This document shows, one piece after another, positions 52,315 through 63,272 of a DNA stretch of 64,000 nucleotides. The position numbers and the translations under genes are program-made. This DNA comes from Clavaria fumosa (lineage: Eukaryota > Basidiomycota > Agaricomycetes > Agaricales > Clavariaceae): positions 124,001-188,000 of the forward strand of contig OX637800.1 of assembly GCA_951802425.1 (NCBI GenBank), in the 5' to 3' direction. The notes beneath the pieces were generated by a model. That model was given only the letters and a program-made list of their open reading frames with translations. It did no database searches and had not been told where the DNA came from. Within the stretch, counting starts at the first letter, position 1; the number at the start of each line of letters is the position of its first letter.

Positions 52315-53101
52315 ATGTGCTTCCAAGGCCACCACCTTGTTGAGTTCTTCCACAGCTCTTCCCTCTTCGCTCCCCATACTGGGGTTAAACTCTCTTGCAA
52401 CACCTTCCATTGGTGGGTTCAACTTGTCCCTGCCGATGCGAACCTTTACTGGGTCCTCGACCGATGTTTCGCCTGTGGGGATCCTTCCCACCTCGTCAAG
52501 GATTGCTCCTTGACTCAGGGTCCTTATTGTCGCATCTGTGACCTCCTTGATGACCCTCATGGTGAGTTAGCCAAGTTGCTTCTCTCTGTCTCTGGTGAGT
52601 CTGATTCTTCATAGGTTGGGATTGGGCTCCTCCCTGTTCTCCCTTGCCAACTGCCTGGGCCACCACCCCTTGGGGTGATCAGGGTACTTGGTACCAAGGT
52701 GGGCAGTACTGGGCTGGAATTGGTTCTGGTCCTGTACATCCCACTTACCGTCCTCAGGCCCAGATCTCCAACCTCTGGGTGCCCCATTGGTGGCACCTCC
52801 TCCATCGCCCTCCCTTCCTACTGTTGACCTCCCCCCCACCTATTCCTCCCTCCCCTCTCCTACTTTGGATGACGAGGGCCCTCTCAGTGCTGTGCGGGAT
52901 CTGCAAGAGATATCCTTAGAGGCTGGGATCTGGGATGGTCAGTTCACCTCTCATCCCCTGAGGGTCGCCCTTGGGTTTGTGGGCAAGTCTGACTTCTCAG
53001 ACTCTTCTGATGAGTTGTGGGGTGAGGAGTCTTGGGGGTCTGAGTACAGTACTTCAGGCTCTTCCTTTGATGAAGAGGGGTCTTGGCTTTCCTTCGTGTA
53101 G
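52315..53101 (+). CDS. Gag-like protein with CCHC zinc knuckle (probably broken)
   Basis: The first frame (52315-52614) contains FHWWVQLVPADANLYWVLDR and the knuckle CFACGDPSHLVKDCS, followed by GPYCRIC. It ends at TAG. Another frame (52688-53101) carries an acidic C-terminus (LGFVGKSDFSDSSDELWGEE, SSFDEEGSWLSFV) and is followed by AATAAA at 53123. The two may be joined by an intron or separated by a frameshift. The knuckle suggests a nucleic-acid-binding gag of a retroelement, but no pol is nearby. Confidence 0.45.
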
Positions 53102-53245
53102 ATAAGTATAGTACTTATCTTGCAATAAAATATATAACTGGGGTTTGGCCCCTTGTTCGCCTGATTTGCATGGTGTTTCTTAAGTTAAAGGATTGAAATT
53201 TGTTGGCTTGATAGTATGGATGACACTTTCATGACAAGATGTCAG

Positions 53246-53460
53246 CTTCAGCAGCAACAAAACCCTTTCAATGAAAGTCCCTGGCCAAAACTACCATGGA
53301 GCCTTCAACATTGAACTGAACTGTCTGAAAATTTGCACACACCTAGCTGACATGTAGTTACATCTGTGAGAATATTTTCAAAATTTTATCAAATTTATTT
53401 CTTGAGTTGCAAGTCATTTAATCAAAACATGTAAAACATTGAAAGGGTTTTGTGAGTCAC
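53246..53460. mobile_element. Candidate small MITE with AAAACCCTTTCAATG inverted ends
   Basis: ACAAAACCCTTTCAATG near 53248 is inverted as CATTGAAAGGGTTTTGT at about 53438, followed by GAGTCACTGTA. The size and TA-flanked CAGTGACTC-type end would suit a Tc1/mariner MITE. The left end is not clean. Confidence 0.35.
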
Positions 53461-54102
53461 TGTACTCATTCAGCAGGCAATGATGGGCCAGAGGGCATGG
53501 TAAAATATTTCATTAATATTCACTTTGTTATCAGGGTAAGTGAGGGTTGTAGCCATGCCTCATCATGTCCTGGTGATTTTAAACAAAATACTTCTCAAGT
53601 TCAAACTAACATTTTATAGATCATATGGCTGTCACATATGCTGAACAATTGTCTGTACTGTGTTGTTTATGAAAAGTTCGCATCCATCATCTGATGTTTG
53701 AGAGGAGAGAGGGGCACTTCAGGTGGTGAGAATGTGAAGTGCACAGCAGAGTTTCAAATCTGCACACTGCATGAGAGTGTGATGGCATTGTTACTTCTGG
53801 ACTACATAGCCAAATCCAAATATAATATGTATAGTATAGGTTCATGAGCAATGTTTTTGAATTCCAAATCAAATATGGCAATTCCAGACATAACACAGCC
53901 TTTAAGTCTCTTAGCCATAACAGCAATACTAATATGTTGTGACTAAGAGTTTGGGGTATCAGGTCACCCAAAGTGCTGGAAAACAAGGGAAAACAGTGGA
54001 ATATTACACCCATAAATTTCTTCTACATTTCTTGAAAACTCTCCATACATCTTCAGTCTCAGGAATATTCAAAAGGCAGAGGAGAAAGTGATTTGTGATT
54101 TA
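53461..54102. other. AT-rich spacer, no gene seen
   Basis: No conserved frame on either strand. Contains the 3' flank of the kinase gene. Confidence 0.4.
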
Positions 54103-56756
54103 CTATTTCCTCTGCTGTGGGGGCTTGGCATAGAAACGCTCTGGCGGAATAGGCTCGGAGTTGAGTGACCAAGCAGTAGGCAGATCAGAGGATGATTGGG
54201 CCGCCCGCGACCTAGCCGATGAGGGGTGTTGGTAGGAGACAGTTGGGGAGCTAGACTGTCTCTGAAGCACGAAAGACCGAGCGGGACGGAGTGGGGAGTC
54301 TTCAATTGGAGGCAATTCAGTCGGTACTGGATCAGGCCTAGAAGTGCTTGCCCGCAGGCGGTGGCGCTTCGCATGCTGCTGTGGATGATGATCTTCATCT
54401 TCGCTATCGTCTTGCAGACCGTCATCTCCTTCCTCGTCATCATCTTCTTCCATTCTGTCTCTCTTGTCTGCATAACCGTCCTCCTTCACATCACGGACCC
54501 CCGGGTCGTCTTCTGATCCCCTTCCGCTCTCCGACTCTGTCCTTCGACTTCCAGCATTGATCACCCCCCTCCCACTTCTCTTTAATTTCTTGGGGCCGGA
54601 TGTTGCACCTTCCTCGACAGTTTCATCAAAAGACTCTTTTGACCGTGCCACCAGGATTTGGATGAGCCCGTCATGGGTTACAGGGTGACCGCTTGCTACT
54701 GCCACAGCAATGTAGTACCGCAAGTCATCGAGACAGGTACCTAGGTCTTGAAAGTAGGGAGGAAGGTTGTCTAGGGCTATTGTTTGGAAACGCTCAGGGA
54801 TCGTGACGTCCGAAAGTTTTGCCGCGCCGATAGTCGCAAAGTCTCCCTCAATCCAACGGCGAAGTTCGGTTTTGCAGATATCCCAGTCCCGGCGGTGTCC
54901 CGGGCCACTGTATTCCAAGCATAGAAAAAGGAGGACATAGAAGAACGACTCAAGGTCATCCGCCGCTCTATGTTCTCGAGTGCCGAGAAGAACATTGATA
55001 GACATGAATGGGGTAGTTCCCTAATCAATTTCAAATGAAGGTGCGTCCGAAGGGGGAGAATTGTGGATACTGACCGTCCGGTGGGCAACGTTGGGTTTAT
55101 TGACTCGCAACTCGGTTAGGAGCAGCATATAATCAAAGTCGATCAGGAACCCTCGGTAAATGTCTGTATTTTTCTCCTTGAGCATCATCACGTTCCGGAT
55201 GCTGATATCGCGATGCAGCAAGTCCTTCTTTACGAGGCGTTCGTGAACTAAGGAAGACGGAGAATTAGATAACCCATGGTTTCACCACAACTACACATAC
55301 GCTGAATCAATTCAATCAGCACCTCCAATAGCTCCTTTTTGTTCCTAAATTGCGTGATAGGGATGCCACAATTTTTGAAGACTAAGCGGCGATGCGCGCG
55401 AATCACTGTCGCTTTCTCGGTCACCTTCCGCTTGCGTTTCTGACTCGGTTCGTCGACAGGCTGCTCGTGCTCAAATGAGGTCGGGGCGGGTCGGTCAAAG
55501 CGAGATGAATGCCGATCGGTCGTATCATCTTTTCCTTCAAATGGGACAACCCCTCCCCATAACAGCTCCGGAATGCCCTCGGTGATCCCTGCATCCCGGG
55601 CATGTCTTAGGAACCAATCTTCTGTGTGGACACGAGAGGTGTCGGCCCAGACATCCTTGATGGTTACCCACTGCGATTCGTCATCCGGGTCCTCGCAATC
55701 AGCGGGAACCGCTCTCCATACAATAGTTCCCCTGCCACAAAGGTAGTCGCTGAGAAACAGAGTCTTTGTGATGCGGTATTCCTTCTCGCCTGCCGTGAGG
55801 TAGTAGACTGGATTTCCGTCCGCGTCCATTGCGACCCTAATGGTAGGATCGTAACCGATGTCCGTGTTGGTGCAGAACATGAGACCGATGACGAGGCGTA
55901 GGAGTCGATGGTAATTGGGCTCCAAACTGGCATCAAAGTAGTCGGTGTGAAGGATATGCGCCCTGTTGAATTGAGTGATTCGCATATATGTTCCTGCAAT
56001 GGAGATATTGAGGATGAATCGTCGGTTAGGTTGAGCACTGAACATGAAGTACGCGCGGTCCATGATTTGCTATCCCATGGAATATAACGTCAATATGTCC
56101 AGCCATTGATAGAATTCATATACACTTACATTGTTCAGACAATCATCCGCCTTACTTGTACGCGCCTCGGCTTTCTTCTTTTCTTCCCCAGCGCAACAGA
56201 ACATAGGCCAGTGAACAGCCTCCGGTTCTCCTACAAATTCTTTGCCCTTCCAAACATTCCGTAAATCGAGCGGAATAAGGGTGATATCAGGCTTTCTCAA
56301 CATCTTTGAGTTTGGAACAGGTTTGTCGGCGAAGACAGCTATCCAACGACGTTTTGCTTCTGTAGATGTGAGCCGCTCTACCTCGTCCGAGATGGCGTTG
56401 AAATAATTTGCCCACTGAACCTCCCGTTTACCTCGCCCATCAGGGAGGTTAGGCGGGTTCGGGAGGTTGGCCAAGCGGTTGGCGGCGCTCTCCAACGTGA
56501 ATTCGTAGTCCGGAAACGCAGCTTTCAGAATCTCATCTGGAAACAATGACTCCTCTAGTTTATCCTTCTTCGAAGACTGGCCGACTCCACGGTGCAGAAC
56601 TTTTCGGAATCCGTGTTTGACCTTCCAAACGACAGGAGCAGGATCAGCATCTGAATAGGTCTGGGTATGATGCGACGAAGCCTTGTTCTTCAGTGGTGTC
56701 CCAGAGGCGGCATTTAAAGGGGATGGGAGCGGGTCGGCGCGGGGGTGAGATGGCAT
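54103..56756 (-). CDS. FunK1-family fungal protein kinase, four exons
   Basis: Exons on the minus strand: 56756-56130, 56069-55301, 55247-55075 and 55020-54103, with introns of 60, 53 and 54 bp that all start GT and end AG. The spliced product keeps frame throughout. It begins MPSHPRADPLPSPLN, has an N-terminal FunK1 segment (KPDITLIPLD, DRAYFMFSAQPNRRFIL), a catalytic loop LLHRDISIRNVM with the HRD Asp, a metal-binding FLIDFDYM in place of DFG, then GTTPFMSINVLLG and the helix REHRAADDLESFFYVLLFLC. The Ser/Glu-rich C-terminal 200 residues look disordered and carry an acidic EEDDDEEGDDG run. It is probably an active protein kinase of the basidiomycete-expanded family; the substrate is unknown. 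It is divergent from the KDZ gene at 57.2 kb. Confidence 0.85.
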
Positions 56757-56891
56757 TTGCAGTGGCGTCCTGCGAAACGCGTGGGAAAACTCGAGCCGCA
56801 TGTGACAGCTATTTTCCTTTCTTTGCAATTGTTTACATTGTTTACAATTTGTGATCCAGGATGCACCCTGGGTTCCCACAGTGGGCCACTA

Positions 56892-56929
56892 CTTAGTGGG
56901 CGTGACCGAATGCGGTCATGCCCACTAAG
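56892..56929. promoter_or_regulatory. 17-bp-stem inverted repeat between divergent genes
   Basis: CTTAGTGGGCGTGACCG, loop AATG, then CGGTCATGCCCACTAAG, with one G-T pair. It lies between the kinase start and the KDZ gene. It could be a binding site, a small hairpin or an element end. Confidence 0.5.
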
Positions 56930-58964
56930 GAAGGGCCAAATACGCGTTTCCTCTTACCCGCCGTTATCACCTTCAATAGCTCTCCATGAATCCACTTGTT
57001 AGCACCCCACCCTCATGTAATGTTCAACCCGCATTTGTGCACGGGCCTCTTCCCACACTGCCTTCCCAATGTGGCAGCTGGTCACATTGTCCTTTCGTCA
57101 ACCGTGTGAACTCGAGCTCATTGTTCTGAGCAACGGACACAGGCTATAGAATCCACTCTTCAGAAACTGTGTGGACCATTCATTATTGTGTGAAGCTATT
57201 CAACCTTAAGCTCTGTAACTCCACTCCTCAAGGATGGCTAGAGGCCAGTCATCATTGTCCAAAAAGTCTCGTATTCGAACTGGAGGAGGATTCGGACGGC
57301 TGTCAACAGCAAAGTTTCTCCATATCAATAAATCCAGGCAGCAACTTGCCTCTCATTTGGGAGCCATCCGAAGTCATGTTGCTGGTTCATTCCTTTCCCT
57401 CTTCGTTTGCTTGTAAGATCAATCTGACTTCGCCTTCAGGACTCACAGCCGAAGAACGCGCAATTGTTCTGGATGATGTAGAGATGGATAATGTATGGGA
57501 TGATGAGGATGTCTTTAACAGTGTCCCTGCCGGTGAAGAAGGCGCATTTATGAGTCATGCGGGCGGTCAGGATGAGGTCTATCATGATGTTATTAATCAG
57601 GTTCTGCCTGCACGGTGCGCATTATCATATCTTGAAATGAAATATGTGATTCCTATGGCCATTCAAACAGGAAACGATGCGACAATCGGACGCGCGCAGA
57701 TCGAGTCACCATACGCAATAAGGCATGGCTCCACTTATTCCCCAGCCTTGTCAACTGCTATTTGTCCTGGAAGAACTCGGCTGCGCTGGCACCTACTAGC
57801 GCTGGCATGGTAGGCTCTTGGTCAATCTGGGTGGTTGATTTCTTCAGTGAGCATTTAATGATGAGACCTTGGGTCCTTTAATGATCTAGTCCATGTAGAG
57901 GCTCAAACCCAGTACTTCGTTCATGGACCTGACTCTGAAAATGTTAATGAGACCCTTGTTCGTCATGGCTATCTTGGCTGTTCTCCGGAAGCTGTCACCA
58001 CAGCCATCTCTTTCGAGACTCTGGAGGCATATCGTCAGCTTCATCGGGTGTGCCCCCGGCTCAGTGATGAGGCATATTCAAAGGCCTTGTGCCATCTTCA
58101 TGAGGTTTGATTTGAACTTCGTCACATTTCTACCCTCTCATCTTATTTAGATCCCCTTCCACGCTTATCTTGCTAAACAATTCCGTGTTGCATTTGATGT
58201 CTACCTTGAAATAATTCATCGGGTAGATAACCTTGTCCAGTCCTCGCTTGCCCGTGATACGCCTGATTGGAAGCAGAAAAATGTCTGCCCGCCTTGCATG
58301 TACAAGCTCACAGTCGAGCCTCCACTCAAGTATTCTATGATGGTATGTATGGACGGCAACAGTTCATTGAAGCTTGTCGACACATTGTTTCGATCCGGAA
58401 CCCAACGTCCAGATGACAGGACAGCCCGATCTAATGTATGGTTGACTGCTGAGCAAGTTGATGTTTTTAAAGATGAGGTCAAGTTATCTAAGGTTAGTCT
58501 GATGCCAAGGTTGGTTCACCAGGCTAAGCACTTGCTTTAGCAACCACCAGCTCCGGCTCAGGTTGGAACTGCATGCCCACCTACTGGCATCAATGATGAT
58601 GACATTGACCTTGGAGACTCCCCCACGAATGAAGACTTCCCATGGTTGGATGAGATGGATGATAACACAAAGCGTGGGCTTGATCAATGTGTTGAGCGCT
58701 GGCGGAATGCCGGGCCTGAAGCACGAAAGAAAATGTTTGCACTCTTCGCCATCGCTGGAATCTTTTTAGTGGTGTGTCGCCACGGCCATGTTCTTGTCAT
58801 GTGTGACATGATTAGAAGCGGTGAACTGTCAGTGATGCTTTTGAGTTGATCCAGCCTGCTGATAAATTGTATAGGATGAAATATCCTCTTGCCTGCCTAA
58901 ACCGACTCTTTGATCTCTATGGGCCTGATCTGGCACTCGCATATGATATTGCATGTGCTTTTAT

Positions 58965-59782
58965 CACCACATCCTGTAGTTTTGATATATCATATGCACC
59001 AAATTGATGCATTTGAGTGATGAACAATTAGCATCAATTGGTGCATGCACCTGATGTATCACTTTGGAGCATCTGATGCATTACCTCCTCATTGGGTGTG
59101 GATGGTACATCTGATATATCATGATGCCAGATGATGCATCTGCCATAGCCATAGACAGTGAATGTATCATGCATACATAATGTTGATGTATCAGCATGTC
59201 AGCATCTGATGTATTGTTGAAGCTGTTCTGGAAATTTGGCACATCTGATATAACATGGACATTCAATACATCACTGCCAATGCTTATCCAAAAATGAATA
59301 AAAAAGCGAATTTATTATCATTAAACTTAAACTTATTAATGTATTACAGTAATGACTAATATTAAATCTATTTCTATATAAATTCTATTTATTCACACTC
59401 TATCACAAGTCCTGAAGTTGGGAGAAAGTGGGGGGGGAAGCAGGGCAAGTTGCTGTATTTATATGCCGCACTTTGTGGCTGTGCAAACGCGTGACATGGT
59501 AACGTTGATTAGGTGTTACCATGTCACGCGTTTGCACAGCCACAAAGCGTGGCATATAAATACAGCAACTTGCCCTGCTTCCCCCCCACTTTCTCCCAAC
59601 TTCAGGACTTGTGATCATCTGGCATCATGATATATCAGATGTACCATTCACACCCAATGAGGAGGTAATGCATCAGATGCTCCAAAGTGATACATCAGGT
59701 GCATGCACCAATTGATGCTAATTGTTCATCACTCAAATGCATCAATTTGGTGCATATGATACATCAAAACTACAGGATCGCC
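58965..59782. mobile_element. Mutator-like MITE, 818 bp, in the KDZ gene
   Basis: 165-bp terminal inverted repeats (58971-59135 and 59614-59778, beginning ATCCTGTAGTTTTGAT) are flanked by the 9-bp direct repeat TGCTTTTAT (58956-58964 and 59783-59791). Subterminal TGATGTATC-like words repeat inside. Long TIRs with a 9-bp duplication are typical of Mutator-like elements. No transposase inside. The outermost 4-6 bases are less well matched, so the exact ends are uncertain. Confidence 0.75.
59403..59614. repeat. 212-bp near-perfect hairpin inside the MITE
   Basis: Begins TCACAAGTCCTGAAGTTGGG and ends with its reverse complement, with an 11-base loop GTTGATTAGGT. The arms differ by one G/C in a homopolymer and a base or two elsewhere. 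It may be a second, nested palindromic MITE. Confidence 0.8.
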
Positions 59783-61513
59783 TGCTTTTATGAAGACTGT
59801 TTCTCGGAGCTCACTGGCTGCAAAAGCAGTCCAGCACCGTCTGCGTGGTGTTGTTCCTGCCTTTCATGGTCACGCACACAACCGTGGGTGCCAGGTTCAT
59901 TGGCACCCAATGTACATCCCTGGTGTAGGCTTAGAGGACTTTGAGGAGTGCGAGCGGTACTTCTCTCTCTCTAACCACCTTGCATCAGGTACTCGTCTCG
60001 CCACACCCTTCCATCGGCATCAGGCAATCGAACAGCACAATGCCTTTCATGACCAGGATAAGCATGCTGAATCAGGTAGCTTTCCACTTCAGTGCTCCAA
60101 CTGGTACTAATTCCAGGTGGACAGGGACATTCATCTATAATAACTACCGCCAAGCTCTCAATAAAATTGTGACTGACGGTGACAGCCTCGCAGTGCTCTC
60201 CAAAGAGCTGGGGACAACTGGTGCTGACTATGAAGGGTATCTGATTGCCGAGCGAGAGTACCTGCGCAATCTCAAATCTGAGCCTGCAGAAACAGTTCAA
60301 ACTGTCAACTATATGGAGAGTCTCACACGGTTGCATACTGCAAGGTGCGTCCTCTTATATATGGCTAGTTAAGTATTGACATCCAGAGTAAAGTGATGAT
60401 GCTGCTGAGGCAAAGAAGGAGTATGACCGCCTCGACTATGGTATCATAAACCTCAGGTGGACCAACTCCAAGATCAAAACTGTCAAGACTCGCTACAGGA
60501 CAACTTTCAACCGCTGGGTAGTTGTGAATGAACAGGTGCTTCATCTTGAGGAGGAGCTGAACATCACAGATCGATGGACTACACGATCAGAGGCTTACAG
60601 AGAAGCACTGACACTGTTGCATGAGCGGAAATATCGCAGAGCCTTGGATCAGCTTGAGTGTCTTGTTGTGCAAAGACTGTTCGAGCTAACAAAGCTAGGG
60701 ATGAGTGGTGTTGGTGAGCATAATGAATATAGTCTGCAATCTCAAGTGATGATGCTAATATAGGCTATAAACTGCGAGAGAAGATTGGAAAGGCTCTCAG
60801 AGCCCGCGCCGAAGCCATTAAACGAGCACTCGAGACTTATAACTCTTGTGCAAGCCGGCTAGTCCCTCCTCGGGGACAACTTACCTGGTCCAATGTGAGA
60901 CTTATTGCTGGGCTCTAGGCAAGGCTGACTTGGAGTTAAGATCATCGAAACAGTATCACTCGCAGAGTTTGACATCTTACGTGACACGCGAGAAGACATT
61001 CGGAAGCTTAAATGGGCCCAACCGTCACACAGAGCAGCCATGAACATGCACTTTGGGCTCAAAAATGCCAATGACGAGAAGCTTCGCTTGAATGTTGAAA
61101 TACGGCGGCTACTGACATTCATGATTGATGACCATCTTGATTATCACACAGCGGTACAAAGGCACTGCCTTGAGAATCCTGACCTTGCTTCAGAGATCTC
61201 TCGGCGGTGGAAATACAATCAACGCATTAACACTAAAATTGCCCGACGGCTCTTACAAACATCACGGCTGCCAGGCTTTACTGGTACCCTAATTCCTGGT
61301 GTAAGGCTAGGGCGCAAGGAAGTGACAGAGGGAGTTCCTTTGCCAAGCTGGGCTACTAGCATTTTGGGGCTTGTATATGAAGAGATTGCTACAGATGTCG
61401 GAGGTGATGATGAGGGACTGAGAGGCGATGAGGAGGAGGAGGGGGAGGAGGAGGGAGATGATGGTGCCACTGACGTTAACTCTCTTATAGAGTTTTTCAA
61501 TGATCTAGGCTGA

Positions 61514-61875
61514 CCGGCGTCAGATTGAATTCAATGCTAGTAGTGTGCGAGGCTAGCATTTATGGTAATAAAAAAGATCCTACAACCAGAAGAACCTGTG
61601 TAGCAAGTGCATCTGATTCTATGGGCAATCTACAGTGTGAAGTCATGTACTTTCGTTCCTTCCTTCCTAAACTAGTGAGTTCCTAAACTAGTGAGAACGT
61701 AGCATTCAACATGTGATCTGACCGTGTCTCTTCCATGTCTACCTGGACTGGCTGCCCTGTCAATATCGACGCTCCTCCCAAGTTGTTTCAACTTATCGAC
61801 TGCATCTCTTCCATGTCTACTTAGACTGGCTGGGGTATTCCCTGTCATTCCCTGTCAATATCAAGGCTCCTCCCA
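61514..61875. other. Spacer with short direct repeats, no gene
   Basis: Contains AATAAAAAA at 61567 (possible poly-A signal of the KDZ gene), a doubled CCTAAACTAGTGAG (61673-61696), and a diverged direct repeat TCTCTTCCATGTCTACCTGG / TCTCTTCCATGTCTACTTAG (61729 and 61806). Confidence 0.5.
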
Positions 61876-62402
61876 GTGCTAGTGCCGTGTCCACCAATGC
61901 GTCCAGTGGCAGTCGGACATCCTCTCATCGTCCTCGAGTCTGACCCAGGTTTGCCCCTTCGTCCTTGCCTTCACCTTGCATATCAAAATGACCAATTTAC
62001 AGGCCTATTCACCATGCTCACCCGCAAGCTGGGCATATGTGGTGTTGAGGTCATTGAGCTGTACGATATCCGAGTCGAGCCCTGGGCAGTCGACCACCTT
62101 GCCCTGTGTGGCCTCATCATTTGAAACGATTCATTTCCTCTGGCACAAAGATGCCCATCGCCCAGCCAACTTTGCAACCCCACTGTGGAGAAAGTGTGGT
62201 TCGCCAACCAGCTCATCGATGACGCCTGTGCCTCTCAGGTGAGTGAGCGTGCTCCTCCAGCTTCCACTTCTGGTTTGACGCAGTCCTCACTCATCCAAGG
62301 CCATCCTCAATGTGGTCTTCAACTGCCCAGAGGTCGAGATCGGCAACACACTTCGCATGTTCCGCACAGAGACCTCAGACATGTCCCCCACTGTACATTC
62401 CC
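61876..62402 (+). pseudogene. UCH37-like ubiquitin C-terminal hydrolase, N-terminal half only
   Basis: Exon LIVLESDPG splices at 61949/62002 into GLFTMLTRKLGICGVEVIEL, the start of peptidase family C12. Then comes KVWFANQLIDDACASQ, which contains the oxyanion Gln and nucleophile Cys positions, and after a GTGAGT..CCAAG intron (about 62240-62299) AILNVVFNCPEVEIGNTLRM. A TGA at 62122-62124 interrupts the second exon. The regions with the catalytic His and Asp and the UCH37 tail are absent; unrelated GC-rich sequence follows at once. Such enzymes remove ubiquitin at the proteasome. This copy cannot. Confidence 0.65.
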
Positions 62403-62910
62403 ATTCCTCACCACCGCACGCGCCGACGTCGTGCGCACTGTGCGTACCGCCGTCGGCGTCCTGAGCCGCTGCGCAGGCGGGGCGGCGCTCCCCGCCCCCG
62501 CACGCGCGCGTGTGCGCGATGTGGTGCTGGCGCTGCCACAGCGCTGGTCACGGCCGGCCGGCCTTGGGGAACCGGGAGGTGCAACGCGCAGGAGGGCAGG
62601 GAGGCAGGAGCGAGGGGCCGGCTCAGCTGCGCTGGGCCTGGGACTGGCGTCGCCCCCGCCGTCTCCTTCGTTCTTAGCGGCGACGGCGGTGACGTCGTCT
62701 CCGTCATCGTCCTCCCCTCCGCCAACGTCGGCCGGTCCAAGCACAGGCGGTCTCCCCCCTCCCAGCACTAGCACTAGTACCAGCGCGCCCCCCGATCCAC
62801 CTGCGACGGCGGCGTCCCTTGCGCCGGTGCGGAGTGCGATGCACGCGGCGCGGTGCGTGCTGACGCTCGCGACAGAGAGCCTAGACGTGCTGCGCCCACT
62901 GAAAATCTAA
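62403..62910 (+). pseudogene. GC-rich coding fragment, tentatively Opi1-like
   Basis: An open frame with ADVVRTVRTAVGVLSRCAGG, RARVRDVVLALPQRW, Pro/Ser low complexity and ARCVLTLATESLDVLR before a TAA. These words remind me of the C-terminal part of basidiomycete Opi1-type repressors of phospholipid synthesis genes, but that is from memory of the family pattern. GC content is much higher than in the flanks on both sides. It is in a different frame from the UCH fragment and has no start of its own, so it looks like a captured piece. Confidence 0.35.
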
Positions 62911-63272
62911 AATCTACCACAACTGCGCTACCTTTCTCTCACATTCTGACACTTCCTGCCCGGATAACAGATGAAAGGCCTTGCCATCTTCAACCTCCCT
63001 CGCCCACCCTGCCGACATCCGGAAACATCTACTCCGTCCGCTTGCTCTCTAACAACCCCCTCTCACAACCTGTTACTGTCACTCAAGAAGTTTGAGCATG
63101 TTCTTCAGAGACCGTCAAACTGCTATATATGCCTCATACATACATTTTTTCTCCATGTCCCTCTGTTCAATTAAGGCACATTTGAATTTATGCTCCGATG
63201 GCAACTATTATTACATGATAAAATGGGCACAGATCGAGATTTTTTTAAGCGAGCTTTTCTCTCTGCTCTGTA
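62911..63272. other. AT-rich spacer, no gene seen
   Basis: Short frames only. Upstream region of the gene at 63273. Confidence 0.4.

Larger units (their letters stand above)
57234..61513 (+). pseudogene. KDZ (Zisupton-like) transposase gene, interrupted by a MITE
   Basis: Exon 1 (57234-57384, MARGQSSLSKKSRIRTGGG) splices at 57385/57439 into LTAEERAIVLDDVEMDNVWD. Later exons carry DNRTRADR-type words (about 57685), CPPCMYKLTVEPPL, the hallmark MDGNSSLKL (about 58350), KMFALFAIAGIFLVVCRHGH and YPLACLNRLFDLYGPDLALA, then YDIACAF. There the 818-bp MITE splits the gene. It resumes with MKTVSRSSLAAKAV, VVPAFHGHAHNRGCQ and DFEECERYFSLSNHLASGTR, then a long helical C-terminus ending in an acidic Glu run and NSLIEFFNDLG. 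Several small introns are likely. Apart from the MITE and a few frame breaks (for example 60915) the gene is nearly whole. KDZ elements are cut-and-paste DNA transposons; its terminal repeats were not identified. Confidence 0.8.
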
